Translations under genes and position numbers: made by a program
In this document: one piece after another, positions 1 to 8,596 of the stretch
Layout: the number at the start of each line of letters is the position of its first letter
How positions within the stretch are numbered: position 1 is the stretch's first letter
NCBI RefSeq assembly: GCF_004114975.1
Contig: NZ_CP030051.1
Span: forward strand, 3,286,001-3,350,000
Direction: 5' to 3'
Source: Bradyrhizobium guangdongense
Lineage (GTDB): Bacteria; Pseudomonadota; Alphaproteobacteria; Rhizobiales; Xanthobacteraceae
DNA length: 64,000 nt
The notes under the pieces: model-generated
Told to the model about the DNA's origin: nothing
What the model saw: the letters and a program-made list of their open reading frames with translations, nothing else
Databases searched by the model: none

Positions 1-2
1 AC

Positions 3-1292
3 GGCACGCCGGTGACCGCGGAGGACTGCGTTGCCTCGCTGAAGCGCTGGGCCGCCGTCGACGGCATGGGCCAGCAGATGATGCAGTTCACTGCGAGCAT
101 CGAGGCGACCGATCCGAAAACCATCACGCTGAAGCTGAAAGAGCCCTATGGCCTGGTGCTCGAGTCGATCGGCAAGCCGTCTTCGCGCGTCGCCTTCATG
201 ATGCCGAAGCGTCTCGCCGAGACGCCGCCGGACAAGCAGATCCCCGAACAGATCGGATCCGGTCCGTTCAAGTTCGTCCAGGGCGAATTCCAGCCCGGCG
301 TGAAGGCGGTCTATGTCAAGAACACCGATTACGTGCCGCGCAAGGAGCCGGTGAGCTGGACTGCGGGCGGCAAGGTGGTGAAGGTCGATCGCGTCGAGTG
401 GATCACCATGCCGGATTCGCAGACCGCGGTGAATGCGCTGCAATCGGGCGACATCGACTTCATGGAAAATCCGCCCTGGGATCTGTTGCCGGTCCTCGAG
501 GGCAATCCCGACCTGAAGGTCGAGACGCTGAACAAGTTCGGCTTCCAGACCTTGGGCCGCATGAACTTCCTGCATCCGCCCTTCGACAATCCGAAGATCC
601 GCCGCGCCGCGCTTCTGGCCACCAGCCAGAAGGACGTGCTCGACGCACTCGTCGGCAATCCCAAATACTACAAGGTCTGCGGCGCCTTCTTCATCTGCGA
701 TACCCCGTTTGCAACCGACGTCGGATCGGAGACGCTGGTGAAGGGCAACGGCATGGCAGAAGCCAAGAAGGCCCTTGCCGAGTCCGGCTATGACGGCACC
801 CCGGTCGTGATCATGGCCCCCGGTGACGTCACCACACTCAAGGCCCAGCCGATCGTGGCTGCCCAGCAACTGCGCGAGGCCGGCTTCAAGGTCGATCTCC
901 AGGCGACCGACTGGCAGACGGTGGTGAGCCGGCGCGCCAGCCAGAAATCTCCCAAGGAGGGCGGCTGGAACATGTTTTTCACCAACTGGGTCAGTGCCGA
1001 CGTGTCCAACCCGATCGCGAATCTCTCGATCGGGGGCCAGGGCAAGAAGGGCGGCTGGTTCGGCTGGGCGGAGGATGCCAAGATCGAGAAGCTCAAGGAC
1101 GACTTCGTCCGCGCCGCCTCGCTCGACGATCAGAAGAAGATCGCGACCGAGATCCAGAAGGAAGCCTACGACCAGGTGATCTACATCCCGCTCGGCCAGT
1201 ACCTGGCGCCGAGCGCCTGGCGGAAGTCGCTGACCGGCGTGCTCGACGGTCCGGCGACCCCGGTGTTCTGGAACGTCGACAAGTCGGAGTAG
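3..1292 (+). CDS. ABC transporter substrate-binding protein, dipeptide/oligopeptide type (5' end missing)
   Basis: The reading frame is open from the window edge, so the signal peptide and roughly the first 100 residues lie outside; the visible 429 codons run to a TAG stop. The text resembles the SBP_bac_5 family (DppA/OppA/NikA): an early GTPVTAEDCVASLKRW segment, a central GSGPFKF segment and a C-terminal stretch of alternating helices typical of lobe I closing. Such proteins bind peptides, nickel chelates or related solutes in the periplasm and deliver them to a DppBCDF-type permease. No permease genes follow; a strong terminator begins about 50 bases downstream, so partner genes, if any, lie upstream of the window. 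An internal GTG at 12 should not be read as the start. The substrate cannot be told from sequence. Confidence 0.88.
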   Translation, partial: GTPVTAEDCVASLKRWAAVDGMGQQMMQFTASIEATDPKTITLKLKEPYGLVLESIGKPSSRVAFMMPKRLAETPPDKQIPEQIGSGPFKFVQGEFQPGVKAVYVKNTDYVPRKEPVSWTAGGKVVKVDRVEWITMPDSQTAVNALQSGDIDFMENPPWDLLPVLEGNPDLKVETLNKFGFQTLGRMNFLHPPFDNPKIRRAALLATSQKDVLDALVGNPKYYKVCGAFFICDTPFATDVGSETLVKGNGMAEAKKALAESGYDGTPVVIMAPGDVTTLKAQPIVAAQQLREAGFKVDLQATDWQTVVSRRASQKSPKEGGWNMFFTNWVSADVSNPIANLSIGGQGKKGGWFGWAEDAKIEKLKDDFVRAASLDDQKKIATEIQKEAYDQVIYIPLGQYLAPSAWRKSLTGVLDGPATPVFWNVDKSE

Positions 1293-1340
1293 GACATTCG
1301 GCAGAAGGCAAGGGTGCTCGCGCATCTTTGCCCTGACAAA

Positions 1341-1378
1341 AACGCGGCGCCGCTGTCATCAGCGGCGCCGCTGTCGTT
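1341..1378. terminator. Strong hairpin terminator
   Basis: A perfect 12-bp stem (1344-1355 with 1360-1371) closes a four-base TCAT loop. It is flanked by an A-run on the left and a short T-run on the right, so it could stop transcription from either side. It ends the binding-protein unit. Confidence 0.75.
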
Positions 1379-1538
1379 TGCCGTCCTGTCTCGGCGAGAA
1401 ATGCCGAAAACCTTTTTAACTCTTCCAGTTTCCAATCATTGCTATTTGTTTCCGATCTGAAATAGATGTTTCGCCTTCAGGCATTACTTTCCCCCCTTTG
1501 GTTTGATTCTTGTGCCGCTCGATCTTGCTTTCCAGGCG

Positions 1539-3134
1539 ATGGCCGAACGGTCCGATCGCGCGCCGGCGCGTTGGCGCCGTCCCTTCCTGCGCTGGCTCGA
1601 CGGCGTCGAGGCGGGCTGGGCCGTTCCGCTCCTCATTGCGTGCTTCGTTGCGATCTGGACGCTGTATCTCGCCATCGCCTATGCCGGCGGCGGCCTGCAT
1701 CCTGATACGCTGGAGGCCTGGACGCTGGGGCGGAATTTCGCCTTTGGCTACCCCAAGCATCCGCCGCTGATGGGCTGGATCGCCGCAAGCTGGACCTCCG
1801 TCTTCCCGCTCAGCGACTGGTCGCTGCAATTGATGGCGATGGTCAACGCGGGGCTTGCGCTGGTCTTCGTCGATTGCGTCGCCCGTCAGTTCGTGACCGG
1901 GCACAAGCGCATCCTCGTGCTGCTGCTCCTGATGCTGACGCCGGCCTATCAATTCCACGCCCAGCGCTTTAACGCCAACTCCGTGCTGCTCGCGATCTGG
2001 CCGCTCGCCACATGGTGTTTCCTGCGCGCGTTCGAGACGCGATCCGTGTTCTGGGCGGTCGCGGTCGGATGCACCACGGCGCTGGCGATGGTCGGGAAGT
2101 ATTATTCGATTTTCCTGGTCTCGAGCTTTGCCTTTGCCGCGCTCGCGCATCCGGCGCGGCGCGCCTATTTTGCCTCCGCATCGCCGTGGATCTCCGTCGT
2201 CACCGGGCTCGCGACGCTGTCGCCGCACATCTACTGGCTGGCGACCACGGGCGCCTCGACCTTCACTTACGCACTGAACCACGCCAACGGCAATGCGGTG
2301 AGCTCGCTCGGTGAAGTGAAGAATTTCCTGCTGGGATTGGTGGCGGCCAGCAGCGTCGCGGGCGTGATCTGGGTGTTCGTTGCAGGCCGGCGGCTCAAGC
2401 AGTTTCCGGCCGATTTCGCCGCGATGAGCCCGGGCCTTCGACTTCTCTTCTACGTCGCCATCGGTACGATCGCACTGCCGGTGCTGACGTCGCTCGCGAT
2501 GGGCACGGATCTGCCGTCGCTATGGGCGTTGCAGGGGCTGTTTCTGTTCGTCGTGCTCGTCGTCTGCGGCGCGCGCTATCCGATCGAACGCTTTTACACC
2601 GTCAATGCCACGATCATCGTCATGGGCGTTGCGCTCGTCTCCGTCCTGGTCGCGGCCCCCATCCACGCCGTCTATCGCAACATCGACGGCTACGAAGAGG
2701 GGCGGAATTTCTACGCGCAGGCCGCAAGCGAGCTGACCCGACAATGGCATGAGGAGACCGGCGAGCCGCTCGGCGCCGTCAGTGGCGACGATTCACTCGC
2801 TTTCGCCACCGCGTTCTACAGCCCCGATCATCCGCACTATGCGCGGCCGTTCGAGCATCAATATCATTGGGGATTGCCGCGCAAGGCGACGCTCGACCGC
2901 GGCTGGGCCGCGTTGTGTTTCGAGGGCCAGGATTATTGCGGCCGCTGGATGGAATGGGTGTCGGCCCGCGCCGGACATTTTGTCAGGCGGGAATTCACCG
3001 TGCGGGCATCGCTCTGGGGCCGGCCCGGCGTGAGCCGAAAAGTGATCATGCTGCTGGTGCCGCCGCAGGCGAACGGCGCACCGCCCAGAAGTGCGGCGCA
3101 GGATTTCAGCGCCAGCAAGCGCAGTCCGGAGTAG
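1539..3134 (+). CDS. GT39/ArnT-like polytopic membrane glycosyltransferase
   Basis: A 531-residue membrane protein with about ten hydrophobic segments. The first periplasmic loop after the first membrane helix holds HPDTLEAWTLGRNF (near residues 54-67) and then PKHPPLMGW. This is the arrangement of the dolichyl-phosphate-mannose/ArnT superfamily (PMT_2), where an acidic pair in loop 1 binds the polyprenyl-phosphate sugar donor. The C-terminal third is a soluble periplasmic domain with conserved-looking aromatic and Cys residues. It probably moves a sugar from a lipid carrier to an envelope acceptor. ATG at 1539 is preferred; the frame stays open upstream to a TTG at 1503 without a better ribosome site. 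The acceptor is unknown and no partner genes are nearby. Confidence 0.75.
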   Translation: MAERSDRAPARWRRPFLRWLDGVEAGWAVPLLIACFVAIWTLYLAIAYAGGGLHPDTLEAWTLGRNFAFGYPKHPPLMGWIAASWTSVFPLSDWSLQLMAMVNAGLALVFVDCVARQFVTGHKRILVLLLLMLTPAYQFHAQRFNANSVLLAIWPLATWCFLRAFETRSVFWAVAVGCTTALAMVGKYYSIFLVSSFAFAALAHPARRAYFASASPWISVVTGLATLSPHIYWLATTGASTFTYALNHANGNAVSSLGEVKNFLLGLVAASSVAGVIWVFVAGRRLKQFPADFAAMSPGLRLLFYVAIGTIALPVLTSLAMGTDLPSLWALQGLFLFVVLVVCGARYPIERFYTVNATIIVMGVALVSVLVAAPIHAVYRNIDGYEEGRNFYAQAASELTRQWHEETGEPLGAVSGDDSLAFATAFYSPDHPHYARPFEHQYHWGLPRKATLDRGWAALCFEGQDYCGRWMEWVSARAGHFVRREFTVRASLWGRPGVSRKVIMLLVPPQANGAPPRSAAQDFSASKRSPE

Positions 3135-3144
3135 GGACCTCTCC

Positions 3145-3285
3145 TCAGCAATGGCTGTCGCGGACCTGCTCGAGCCCTTCGCTCGCAAAGGGCAGGTTGA
3201 AATCCGCGTGCGCGGCGGGCGATGCCGGCCGCTCGGTGTGGTGCGGATCCTGCTCGCGAGCTTCGTCCTGGTGCTGTGGTTCCAT
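3145..3285 (-). CDS. Possible small protein of 46 residues, unknown
   Basis: Starting from an ATG at 3285 preceded by AGAGGCGG at good spacing, this frame encodes a hydrophilic 46-residue peptide rich in Glu, Asp, Gln and His. It begins MEPQHQDEAREQDPHHTERP and ends in Cys. It lies 53 bases after the stop of the Bcr/CflA exporter and reads the same way, so it could be its co-transcribed tail gene. No family is recognised. The good ribosome site and codon pattern argue for it; the short length argues for caution. Confidence 0.35.
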   Translation of the reverse strand: MEPQHQDEAREQDPHHTERPASPAAHADFNLPFASEGLEQVRDSHC

Positions 3286-3338
3286 TGGGCCGCCTCTCGA
3301 ATTGCTGCACGACAACATCGAGGGGCCAGCGAAGTTCC

Positions 3339-4589
3339 TCACGCGATCGGGCGATGGTGCGGCTTGAACAGCCGGCCCTTCTCCACGACGAGCACGATCG
3401 CGAGCGCGGCAAGCGTCGACAGGAAGAAGCCGACCGAGAAGGGCAGCAGCGTGCCGTCGAAACTCTGGCCGATCGCCGTGCCGACCGCGATGCCGATCAG
3501 CGTCGTGATCGAGCCGTAGAGCGAGGAGGCGGTGCCGGCGATGTGGCCTTGCGGCTCCATCGCGAGCGCGGTGAAATTGGCGACCATCATGCCGAACGAG
3601 AACATCATCAGCGCCGACAGCACCATGAACAGCGGGAGCGGCAACACGCCGAGAATCTCGCTCAGCAACATCACGCCGGCCACCAGCGCATAGAGCGTCA
3701 GCGCACCGTGCGAGATCACGCGCATGCCGAGCCGCCCGACCAGCTTCGCGTTGAGGAAGCCGGCCACCGCGGTGCCGGCCGCGATCGCGGCAAAGGCCAG
3801 CGGGAAGTAATGGCCGAGATGATAGATGCCGGTGAACACCTGCTGGGCCGAGAATACGAAAGCAAACAGCGCGCCGATCACGCTGCCGGCCGCCGTCGCA
3901 TAGCCGAGGGTCTGGCGGTTGGTGATGGTCTGCCGGAAGGCCGACAGCACGTCGGCGGGCGCAAGCGACCTGCGTTCGGACTCGGGAAGCGTTTCGGGCA
4001 GCCGCAGCACGCTCCAGGCCAGCGCCAGAACGCCGTAGAGCATCAGCACGACGAAGATGCCGCGCCATTGCGTGACCAGCAGCACGGCCTGTCCGAACGA
4101 GGGCGCGATCACGGGCACGGCGATGAAGATCATCATGGCCAGCGACATCACGCTCGCCATGCGGCGGCCGGCATAACAGTCGCGCACGATCGAGGTCGCG
4201 ATCACGCGCGTCGCCGAAGTGCCGAGGCCCTGGAGCGCGCGGGCGAGCAGCAGCGTCTCGAACGAGGGCGCCGCGACGGCCAGCACGCCCGCCACCGCGT
4301 AGACGGCCATGCCGCCTAAGAGCACCGGCCGGCGTCCGAACCGGTCCGACAACGGGCCCATGACGAACTGGCCCGCGCCGAAGCCGATCAGGAAGGTCGA
4401 CAGCACGAGCTGGAGATGATTGGCGTTGGCGATGCTGAAGGCCCGCCCGATGTCGGGCAGTGCCGGCAGCATCATGTCCATGGCGAGCGGGTTCAGCGCC
4501 ATGATGGATGCGATCACGACAACGAATTCGGGAAAACCCATGGGGCGGTGTCCCGCGGACACCCAGTCGTCGGCATTGACGTCGGACAA
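3339..4589 (-). CDS. Bcr/CflA family multidrug efflux MFS transporter
   Basis: Twelve hydrophobic segments and the drug:proton antiporter-1 pattern are visible. Helix 1 has ALNPLAMDMMLPALPDI, close to the ALxxLxIDMxLPAxP signature of Bcr/CflA exporters. The motif A loop is DRFGRRPVLLGG, and helix 5 has a motif C-like LQGLGTSATRVIA. The product exports small toxic compounds across the inner membrane in exchange for protons. I chose a TTG start at 4589 because AGAGGTAAG sits 4 bases before it, giving MSDVNADDW and 416 residues. Upstream ATGs at 4649 and 4637 have no ribosome site, and an ATG at 4541 would also give a full transporter. The substrate is unknown. Confidence 0.85.
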   Translation of the reverse strand: MSDVNADDWVSAGHRPMGFPEFVVVIASIMALNPLAMDMMLPALPDIGRAFSIANANHLQLVLSTFLIGFGAGQFVMGPLSDRFGRRPVLLGGMAVYAVAGVLAVAAPSFETLLLARALQGLGTSATRVIATSIVRDCYAGRRMASVMSLAMMIFIAVPVIAPSFGQAVLLVTQWRGIFVVLMLYGVLALAWSVLRLPETLPESERRSLAPADVLSAFRQTITNRQTLGYATAAGSVIGALFAFVFSAQQVFTGIYHLGHYFPLAFAAIAAGTAVAGFLNAKLVGRLGMRVISHGALTLYALVAGVMLLSEILGVLPLPLFMVLSALMMFSFGMMVANFTALAMEPQGHIAGTASSLYGSITTLIGIAVGTAIGQSFDGTLLPFSVGFFLSTLAALAIVLVVEKGRLFKPHHRPIA

Positions 4590-4859
4590 GCAGCTTACCT
4601 CTGATTTCAGAGGCCCTATCTCATGCTCATATTGCATTGCACAACCCATGTTTCGGGATGGCTGTCAGGCGGAGCACAAGCCTTGCGGCGCCGGCTTCGT
4701 GGGATCGTCTTCTTTCGGCGCGGTCAGAAACCGGGGATTCACCATACGATCGGGGGCGCCAGACCGGGGAGATGAATCCGCAACCCATCTTGTCCAGTGT
4801 GGGCGCTGACTGGATGCCGCGGAGGCGTCGAGGAACTCGGGACGGGCAGGGGATCAGAC

Positions 4860-6191
4860 GTGTCGGACATGTCAGGGACAGCACAATGGCCACGGCCCGC
4901 GGCCGATATGGCCGGGGGACGCAACGTCTGGCTTGCCGGCCTGATCGTGCTGGTGGCGTTCCTGGTGTTCATCAATCTCGCCAACGATACTGCAATCGAC
5001 ATCAATTACGGCTGGGACGTCCGCGTCAATTGCGCGGCCGTGGATGCGCACGCCGACGGCCTCGATCCCTATTTCGTGAAGAATTTGAAGGGCACCAAGC
5101 TCTCTTATCCATATCTCCCGGCGACGCTGGACGCTTTCCGTCCATTGTGTGCGGGCGGCTTTCTGGTCGGTCACTATCGCGGCGTCTATCTCGTCCTTGC
5201 CGTGTTGTGCAGCCTGCTACTGCCCGGGATCGGCCGGCCGCACAATTTGCGCGACGTGGCGCTCAGGGGACTTTTCACCTTCGGCGCGTTCGTCGGCTTC
5301 GAATGGGTGTTGGCCTCGGGCAATTTCGCGATCCTCGGCGGCGGCCTCGCGGCCGCGGCACTTGCGCTTCTGCTTCGCTCCGCAAAGCGCGACGATCGAC
5401 ACGATGTCCCTCGACTCGCAGGGGCGGCGCTGCTCGGCCTCGTGATGTCGTTCAAGCTGGTGTTCTGTCCGGTGCTGGCCGCGCTCTATCTGCTGCCAGT
5501 GCCGCGGCGGCAGAAGCTCGCTCTGTTGGCGGTGGCGGGCCTGGGCTTTGCGCTGCCGCTTCTGGCCTCGGTCGTCTTCTATCCAGATCTGTTCTCGAGC
5601 TGGTTGCTGGCGATCACGGGCGGCATCCCCGGCCAGCATTCGGTCCAGATCGAGGAAACCAATCCGTCGCTGCTGCTGCTGGCGCAGAGTATCGTGGACC
5701 ATGCCGGTCTTCCCGACAGCAAGCCGCTGGTGTTCGCAATCTATGCGCTGAGCGCAATCGCCCTTGTGCTCGCGCCGCTCGGCGGGTCGCTGCTGCGCGC
5801 GATCGGCCCTATCGGAAGATCGCTGCCGGCACGGCTCGATCGCTGGCTGATTGATCATCCACAGGCCGCGATGCGCGTCACCGTGCTTACGATGTACGGC
5901 CTCTATCTCTGCTCGCCGCGTCTGAAGGAATATGCCTTCTTCGAGCTCGCGGTTTACGGCGCGGTCCTGATCGTCGACCTCCCGGCCGCAGCCCTCGCTG
6001 CTGTCCTCACTATCGGCGTCGCCGTGCCCACGCTGGTCTCGTTCACGGGAATGTCGATCGAAGGCAATTTCATCCTGATCACGGTCGCGCTGATGTGCTT
6101 CTGGATCATGCTGCGGGCGCAGGCATCGGAGAACGTGGTGCGGGCAGCCGGGGTCGAACCGGCACAGCGCTTGCGCACCGAGGGATTTTAA
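4860..6191 (+). CDS. GT87 (DUF2029)-like membrane glycosyltransferase
   Basis: A 443-residue polytopic protein. After the first membrane helix it has DINYGWDVRVNCAAVDAH then LDPYFVKNLKG and YPYLP, the pattern of GT87 polyprenyl-phosphate-mannose-dependent enzymes (acidic loop, G-x-DPY, YP-P). About ten membrane segments follow. GTG at 4860 is preferred, being preceded by AGGGGATC at good spacing; ATG at 4869 is the alternative. The last 18 codons and the TAA stop lie inside a tRNA-Leu gene on the other strand, so the C-terminal tail GVEPAQRLRTEGF is encoded by the complement of the tRNA. The true ancestral C-terminus may therefore have been shorter. Sugar and acceptor are unknown. Confidence 0.72.
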   Translation: MSDMSGTAQWPRPAADMAGGRNVWLAGLIVLVAFLVFINLANDTAIDINYGWDVRVNCAAVDAHADGLDPYFVKNLKGTKLSYPYLPATLDAFRPLCAGGFLVGHYRGVYLVLAVLCSLLLPGIGRPHNLRDVALRGLFTFGAFVGFEWVLASGNFAILGGGLAAAALALLLRSAKRDDRHDVPRLAGAALLGLVMSFKLVFCPVLAALYLLPVPRRQKLALLAVAGLGFALPLLASVVFYPDLFSSWLLAITGGIPGQHSVQIEETNPSLLLLAQSIVDHAGLPDSKPLVFAIYALSAIALVLAPLGGSLLRAIGPIGRSLPARLDRWLIDHPQAAMRVTVLTMYGLYLCSPRLKEYAFFELAVYGAVLIVDLPAAALAAVLTIGVAVPTLVSFTGMSIEGNFILITVALMCFWIMLRAQASENVVRAAGVEPAQRLRTEGF

Positions 6192-6224
6192 GTCCCTTGC
6201 GTCTACCAATTCCGCCATGCCCGC
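6136..6224 (-). tRNA. tRNA-Leu (anticodon TAA)
   Basis: Read on the minus strand from 6224, the acceptor stem GCGGGCA pairs with TGCCCGC. A D-arm containing AATTGGTAGACGC is followed by an anticodon loop CTTAAAA (anticodon TAA at 6190-6188), a class II variable arm around GGTGCGCAAGCGCTG, and a TpsiC arm GGTTCGACCCC. The 3' end is encoded as ACCA. The length of 89 with CCA fits a bacterial leucine tRNA. It reads UUA and possibly UUG codons, which are rare in such a GC-rich genome. The gene overlaps the 3' end of the opposing glycosyltransferase. Confidence 0.96.
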
Positions 6225-6242
6225 TTGATCCAACGGGATCAA
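6225..6242. repeat. Short palindrome at the 5' end of tRNA-Leu
   Basis: TTGATCC and GGATCAA form a 7-bp inverted repeat with a four-base centre, directly beside the first base of the tRNA. It may be a processing hairpin or chance. The half-site spacing is wrong for an FNR/FixK box (TTGAT-N4-ATCAA). Confidence 0.35.
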
Positions 6243-6392
6243 ACACTTAAGTCGCGTCCAGCCCTCTGGAATTGGCGTTCGAGCCGGACCGGGGTTCTTC
6301 CTTAAGCGAGCCGGAGGCACAAGGCAAAGCCTCAATCCGGACATCTGGCTCTGCTTTAGCCATTCTCAATTCAGGGGACTATTCTTCTGCCC

Positions 6393-6803
6393 ATGCCCGC
6401 TTCGCTTTCCTTTTCCCTGCGCGCCTGTTGCGCGGTAGCCGCGCTGGGCGCGGCCGGCTTTGCGCTGTCCGGCTGTGCCAGCATGACCGAGACGGTCGCG
6501 CCGGCCTTTGCCGATCCCGCCAAATACGAATTGTACGATTGCAAGCAGCTGGAGGCCGAGCGCAAGGCGCTGGCCGCGCGCACCGCGGATCTGCAGCGGC
6601 TGATGGACAAGGCCGAGACCGGTGCCGGGGGGGCCGTGGTCTCCGAGCTCGCCTATCGCAACGATTATGTCGCGGTCCGCGGCTCGGCCCAGCTGGCGGA
6701 AGATGCCTGGCGCCGCAACAGGTGCCGGGAAACGCCGCCCAATGCACCGCCGGCAGCGACTGCGCCGCAGCGGCCGGACATCAAGCCCGCGCCGAAGCGC
6801 TGA
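6393..6803 (+). CDS. Small outer-envelope lipoprotein, unknown function
   Basis: A 136-residue protein with a clear lipoprotein signal peptide: basic start, hydrophobic core and lipobox LSGC with the acylated Cys at 28. The mature part is mostly helical, with a DCKQLEAERKALAARTADL stretch of coiled-coil character, then an Asn/Tyr-containing segment and a Pro/Ala-rich tail (NAPPAATAPQRPDIKP). Two further Cys residues could form a disulphide. No enzyme motif is seen. It stands alone between the tRNA and the convergent monooxygenase. The family appears to be a conserved alphaproteobacterial hypothetical; function not assigned. Confidence 0.75.
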   Translation: MPASLSFSLRACCAVAALGAAGFALSGCASMTETVAPAFADPAKYELYDCKQLEAERKALAARTADLQRLMDKAETGAGGAVVSELAYRNDYVAVRGSAQLAEDAWRRNRCRETPPNAPPAATAPQRPDIKPAPKR

Positions 6804-6821
6804 ATTTCTACGGCTCTTGCG

Positions 6822-8024
6822 TCAGGGACGCCAGCCGTAGATCCAGTCCTGCCGCGCCAGCATGCGGTCCGGGCCGAGCGCGCGGATGGACAGATCGCGC
6901 GCGATCGCGAGCGGCCCACCCAGATGATAGATGCGGCCCTGCTGCCGCGCGGTCCGCTGCACTTTCCTGACGCGGGCCTGACGCATCAGGCCATATTGCT
7001 TCAGCGCGGCCGCGACGCTGCCTGCGTCCTCGGCGGTCTCGAGGCTCAGATGCCGGGCCAGCACGGCGGCATCCTCGATCGCCATGCCGGCGCCTTGCGC
7101 GGCGAACGGCAGCATCGCATGCACGGCATCGCCAAGCAGCGCGATCGGACCCTTGCTCCAGGGGCAGCCGTCGGGCACGCCGAACAGCGCCCATTTGCGC
7201 CAGCTGTCGACGCTTGCCAGCATCATCCGCGCGGCCTGCGGCCAGCGCGGCGGAGCGAAGGCCGCCATCACCTCGGCAGGATCGCCTGCCGTGCTCCAGC
7301 CCGGCCTGTTCCAGCTGCCCGGCAACACCGCCACGACGTTGATCTGGCGGCCGCCCGCAATCGGGTAGGCAACGAGATGGGCGTTGGGGCCCATCCAGAG
7401 CTGCACCCGCCGCGCGGTGTGCTCCTTTGGCAGCTGGGTGGCCTCGAGCGTGCCGCGCCAGGCGATCAGGCCGGAGAAGCGCGGCTGCACCGCGGAGAAC
7501 AAATGCTGGCGGACTGTCGACCAGATGCCATCGGCGCCGATCAGCGCGCTGGCGAGATCGCTGCGCCGGATCGTGCCGCTGCGATGGACCACCGTCAGTC
7601 CCCTGGCGTGGGGGGCGACATCCTCGAAGGTCGCACCCAGCTTCAGATCGATATCGGGATGGTCTGCCACCGCGCCTGACAGCGCCGATTGCAGATCGGC
7701 GCGATGCACCACCCAATAGGGGGCACCGGCGCGCGCGGACGCCGCTTCGCCGAGCGGCATGCGCAAGAGTTCGCCGCCGGCGCGCGCGCTCATGATCGAG
7801 ACCGCTTCCGGAACGACGGCACGGAGCTTGAGCCGCTCGGTGAGGCCGAGCTCGACCAGCACGCGGCTCGCATTGGGGGAGAGTTGCAGGCCGGCTCCGA
7901 CTTCCTCGAGCCGCTCGGCCTTTTCCAGCACGACGATGCGGAAACCGCGCTGCGCCAGCGCAAGCGCAGCCGTCAGTCCTCCGATGCCGGCGCCGGCAAT
8001 GACGATCGTGCGCGGGAGGGCCAT
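6822..8024 (-). CDS. FAD-dependent aromatic-ring monooxygenase (salicylate hydroxylase/UbiH-like)
   Basis: A 400-residue class A flavoprotein hydroxylase. The N-terminal Rossmann motif GAGIGGLTAALAL is at 11-23, ending with the acidic VLEKAE that binds the FAD ribose. The central DG motif is LIGADGIWSTVR (near 165), and the GD motif is IALLGDAVHAMLPFAAQG (near 290). These enzymes use NAD(P)H and O2 to hydroxylate an aromatic substrate. The gene starts 19 bases after a small zinc-finger gene read in the same direction, so the two are probably one operon. The substrate is not determined; salicylate-type and ubiquinone-pathway roles are both possible. Confidence 0.88.
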   Translation of the reverse strand: MALPRTIVIAGAGIGGLTAALALAQRGFRIVVLEKAERLEEVGAGLQLSPNASRVLVELGLTERLKLRAVVPEAVSIMSARAGGELLRMPLGEAASARAGAPYWVVHRADLQSALSGAVADHPDIDLKLGATFEDVAPHARGLTVVHRSGTIRRSDLASALIGADGIWSTVRQHLFSAVQPRFSGLIAWRGTLEATQLPKEHTARRVQLWMGPNAHLVAYPIAGGRQINVVAVLPGSWNRPGWSTAGDPAEVMAAFAPPRWPQAARMMLASVDSWRKWALFGVPDGCPWSKGPIALLGDAVHAMLPFAAQGAGMAIEDAAVLARHLSLETAEDAGSVAAALKQYGLMRQARVRKVQRTARQQGRIYHLGGPLAIARDLSIRALGPDRMLARQDWIYGWRP

Positions 8025-8043
8025 TCCTGACCGAATTAAACGG

Positions 8044-8289
8044 TCAGGCCACCTTGTCCTTCAAGACACATTCCGGCGGACGGGCCTCGCCCGCCTTCAG
8101 ATCGGCGGCGAAGCGGTACAGCGTCGAGCAGTACGGGCAGATGATCTCGTTGTCGTTGCCGAGATCCAGGAACACGTGCGGATGATCGAACGGAGGATTG
8201 GCGCCGACGCACATGAACTCTTGCGAGCCGATCTCGATGACGGGAACACCGGCATCGTTATGGAAGTGCGGGACGACATGGTCGGACAT
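8044..8289 (-). CDS. CHCC-type zinc-finger protein (NDUFS6-like)
   Basis: An 81-residue protein with Cys27, a histidine pair at 36/38 and C51PYC54 in the order C-H-C-C, plus the NEIICPYCSTLYRF core. This matches the zf-CHCC family (the bacterial relatives of mitochondrial complex I subunit NDUFS6/13 kDa). In mitochondria the family binds zinc and helps complex I assembly; bacterial versions are poorly studied. It is first in a two-gene operon with the FAD monooxygenase. All four putative ligands are present. Confidence 0.85.
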   Translation of the reverse strand: MSDHVVPHFHNDAGVPVIEIGSQEFMCVGANPPFDHPHVFLDLGNDNEIICPYCSTLYRFAADLKAGEARPPECVLKDKVA

Positions 8290-8596
8290 CGTAGTTCATC
8301 CTGGAGTGGCAATGGCAGCAGACACAATCAGCAGTGACGCGGCATAATTTCGACGCCGCGGACCATACTGATGGGTGCTTGTGATTGCTAGCCCGCCGGA
8401 ACCGAAAGGTTCGCAATTGCCCCATGCTCATTTGCTCATGCAAATTCGACACAATCTTGTCGCCTCAGAGAAGCCCTTCTTTCGTCGGGGACGTTGTGTC
8501 GCAATTTTGGCATACTATGTCTGTGGACACGCGCAAATTGCGACGAAAGACGAACCATCGGGCACACATGATGCAGCGAATGTCCAGGCTTCCAGC
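8290..8596. other. Divergent intergenic region
   Basis: This 307-base stretch separates the zinc-finger gene from the rightward gene at 8597 and must carry both promoters. Local A/T content is somewhat higher around 8440-8560. No convincing open frame, operator or hairpin is seen. Confidence 0.4.

Noticed and set aside
6225..6242. TTGATCC...GGATCAA as an FNR/FixK box
   Set aside because: The half-sites are separated by eight bases when written as TTGAT/ATCAA, but the factor needs four. It is kept only as a small palindrome.
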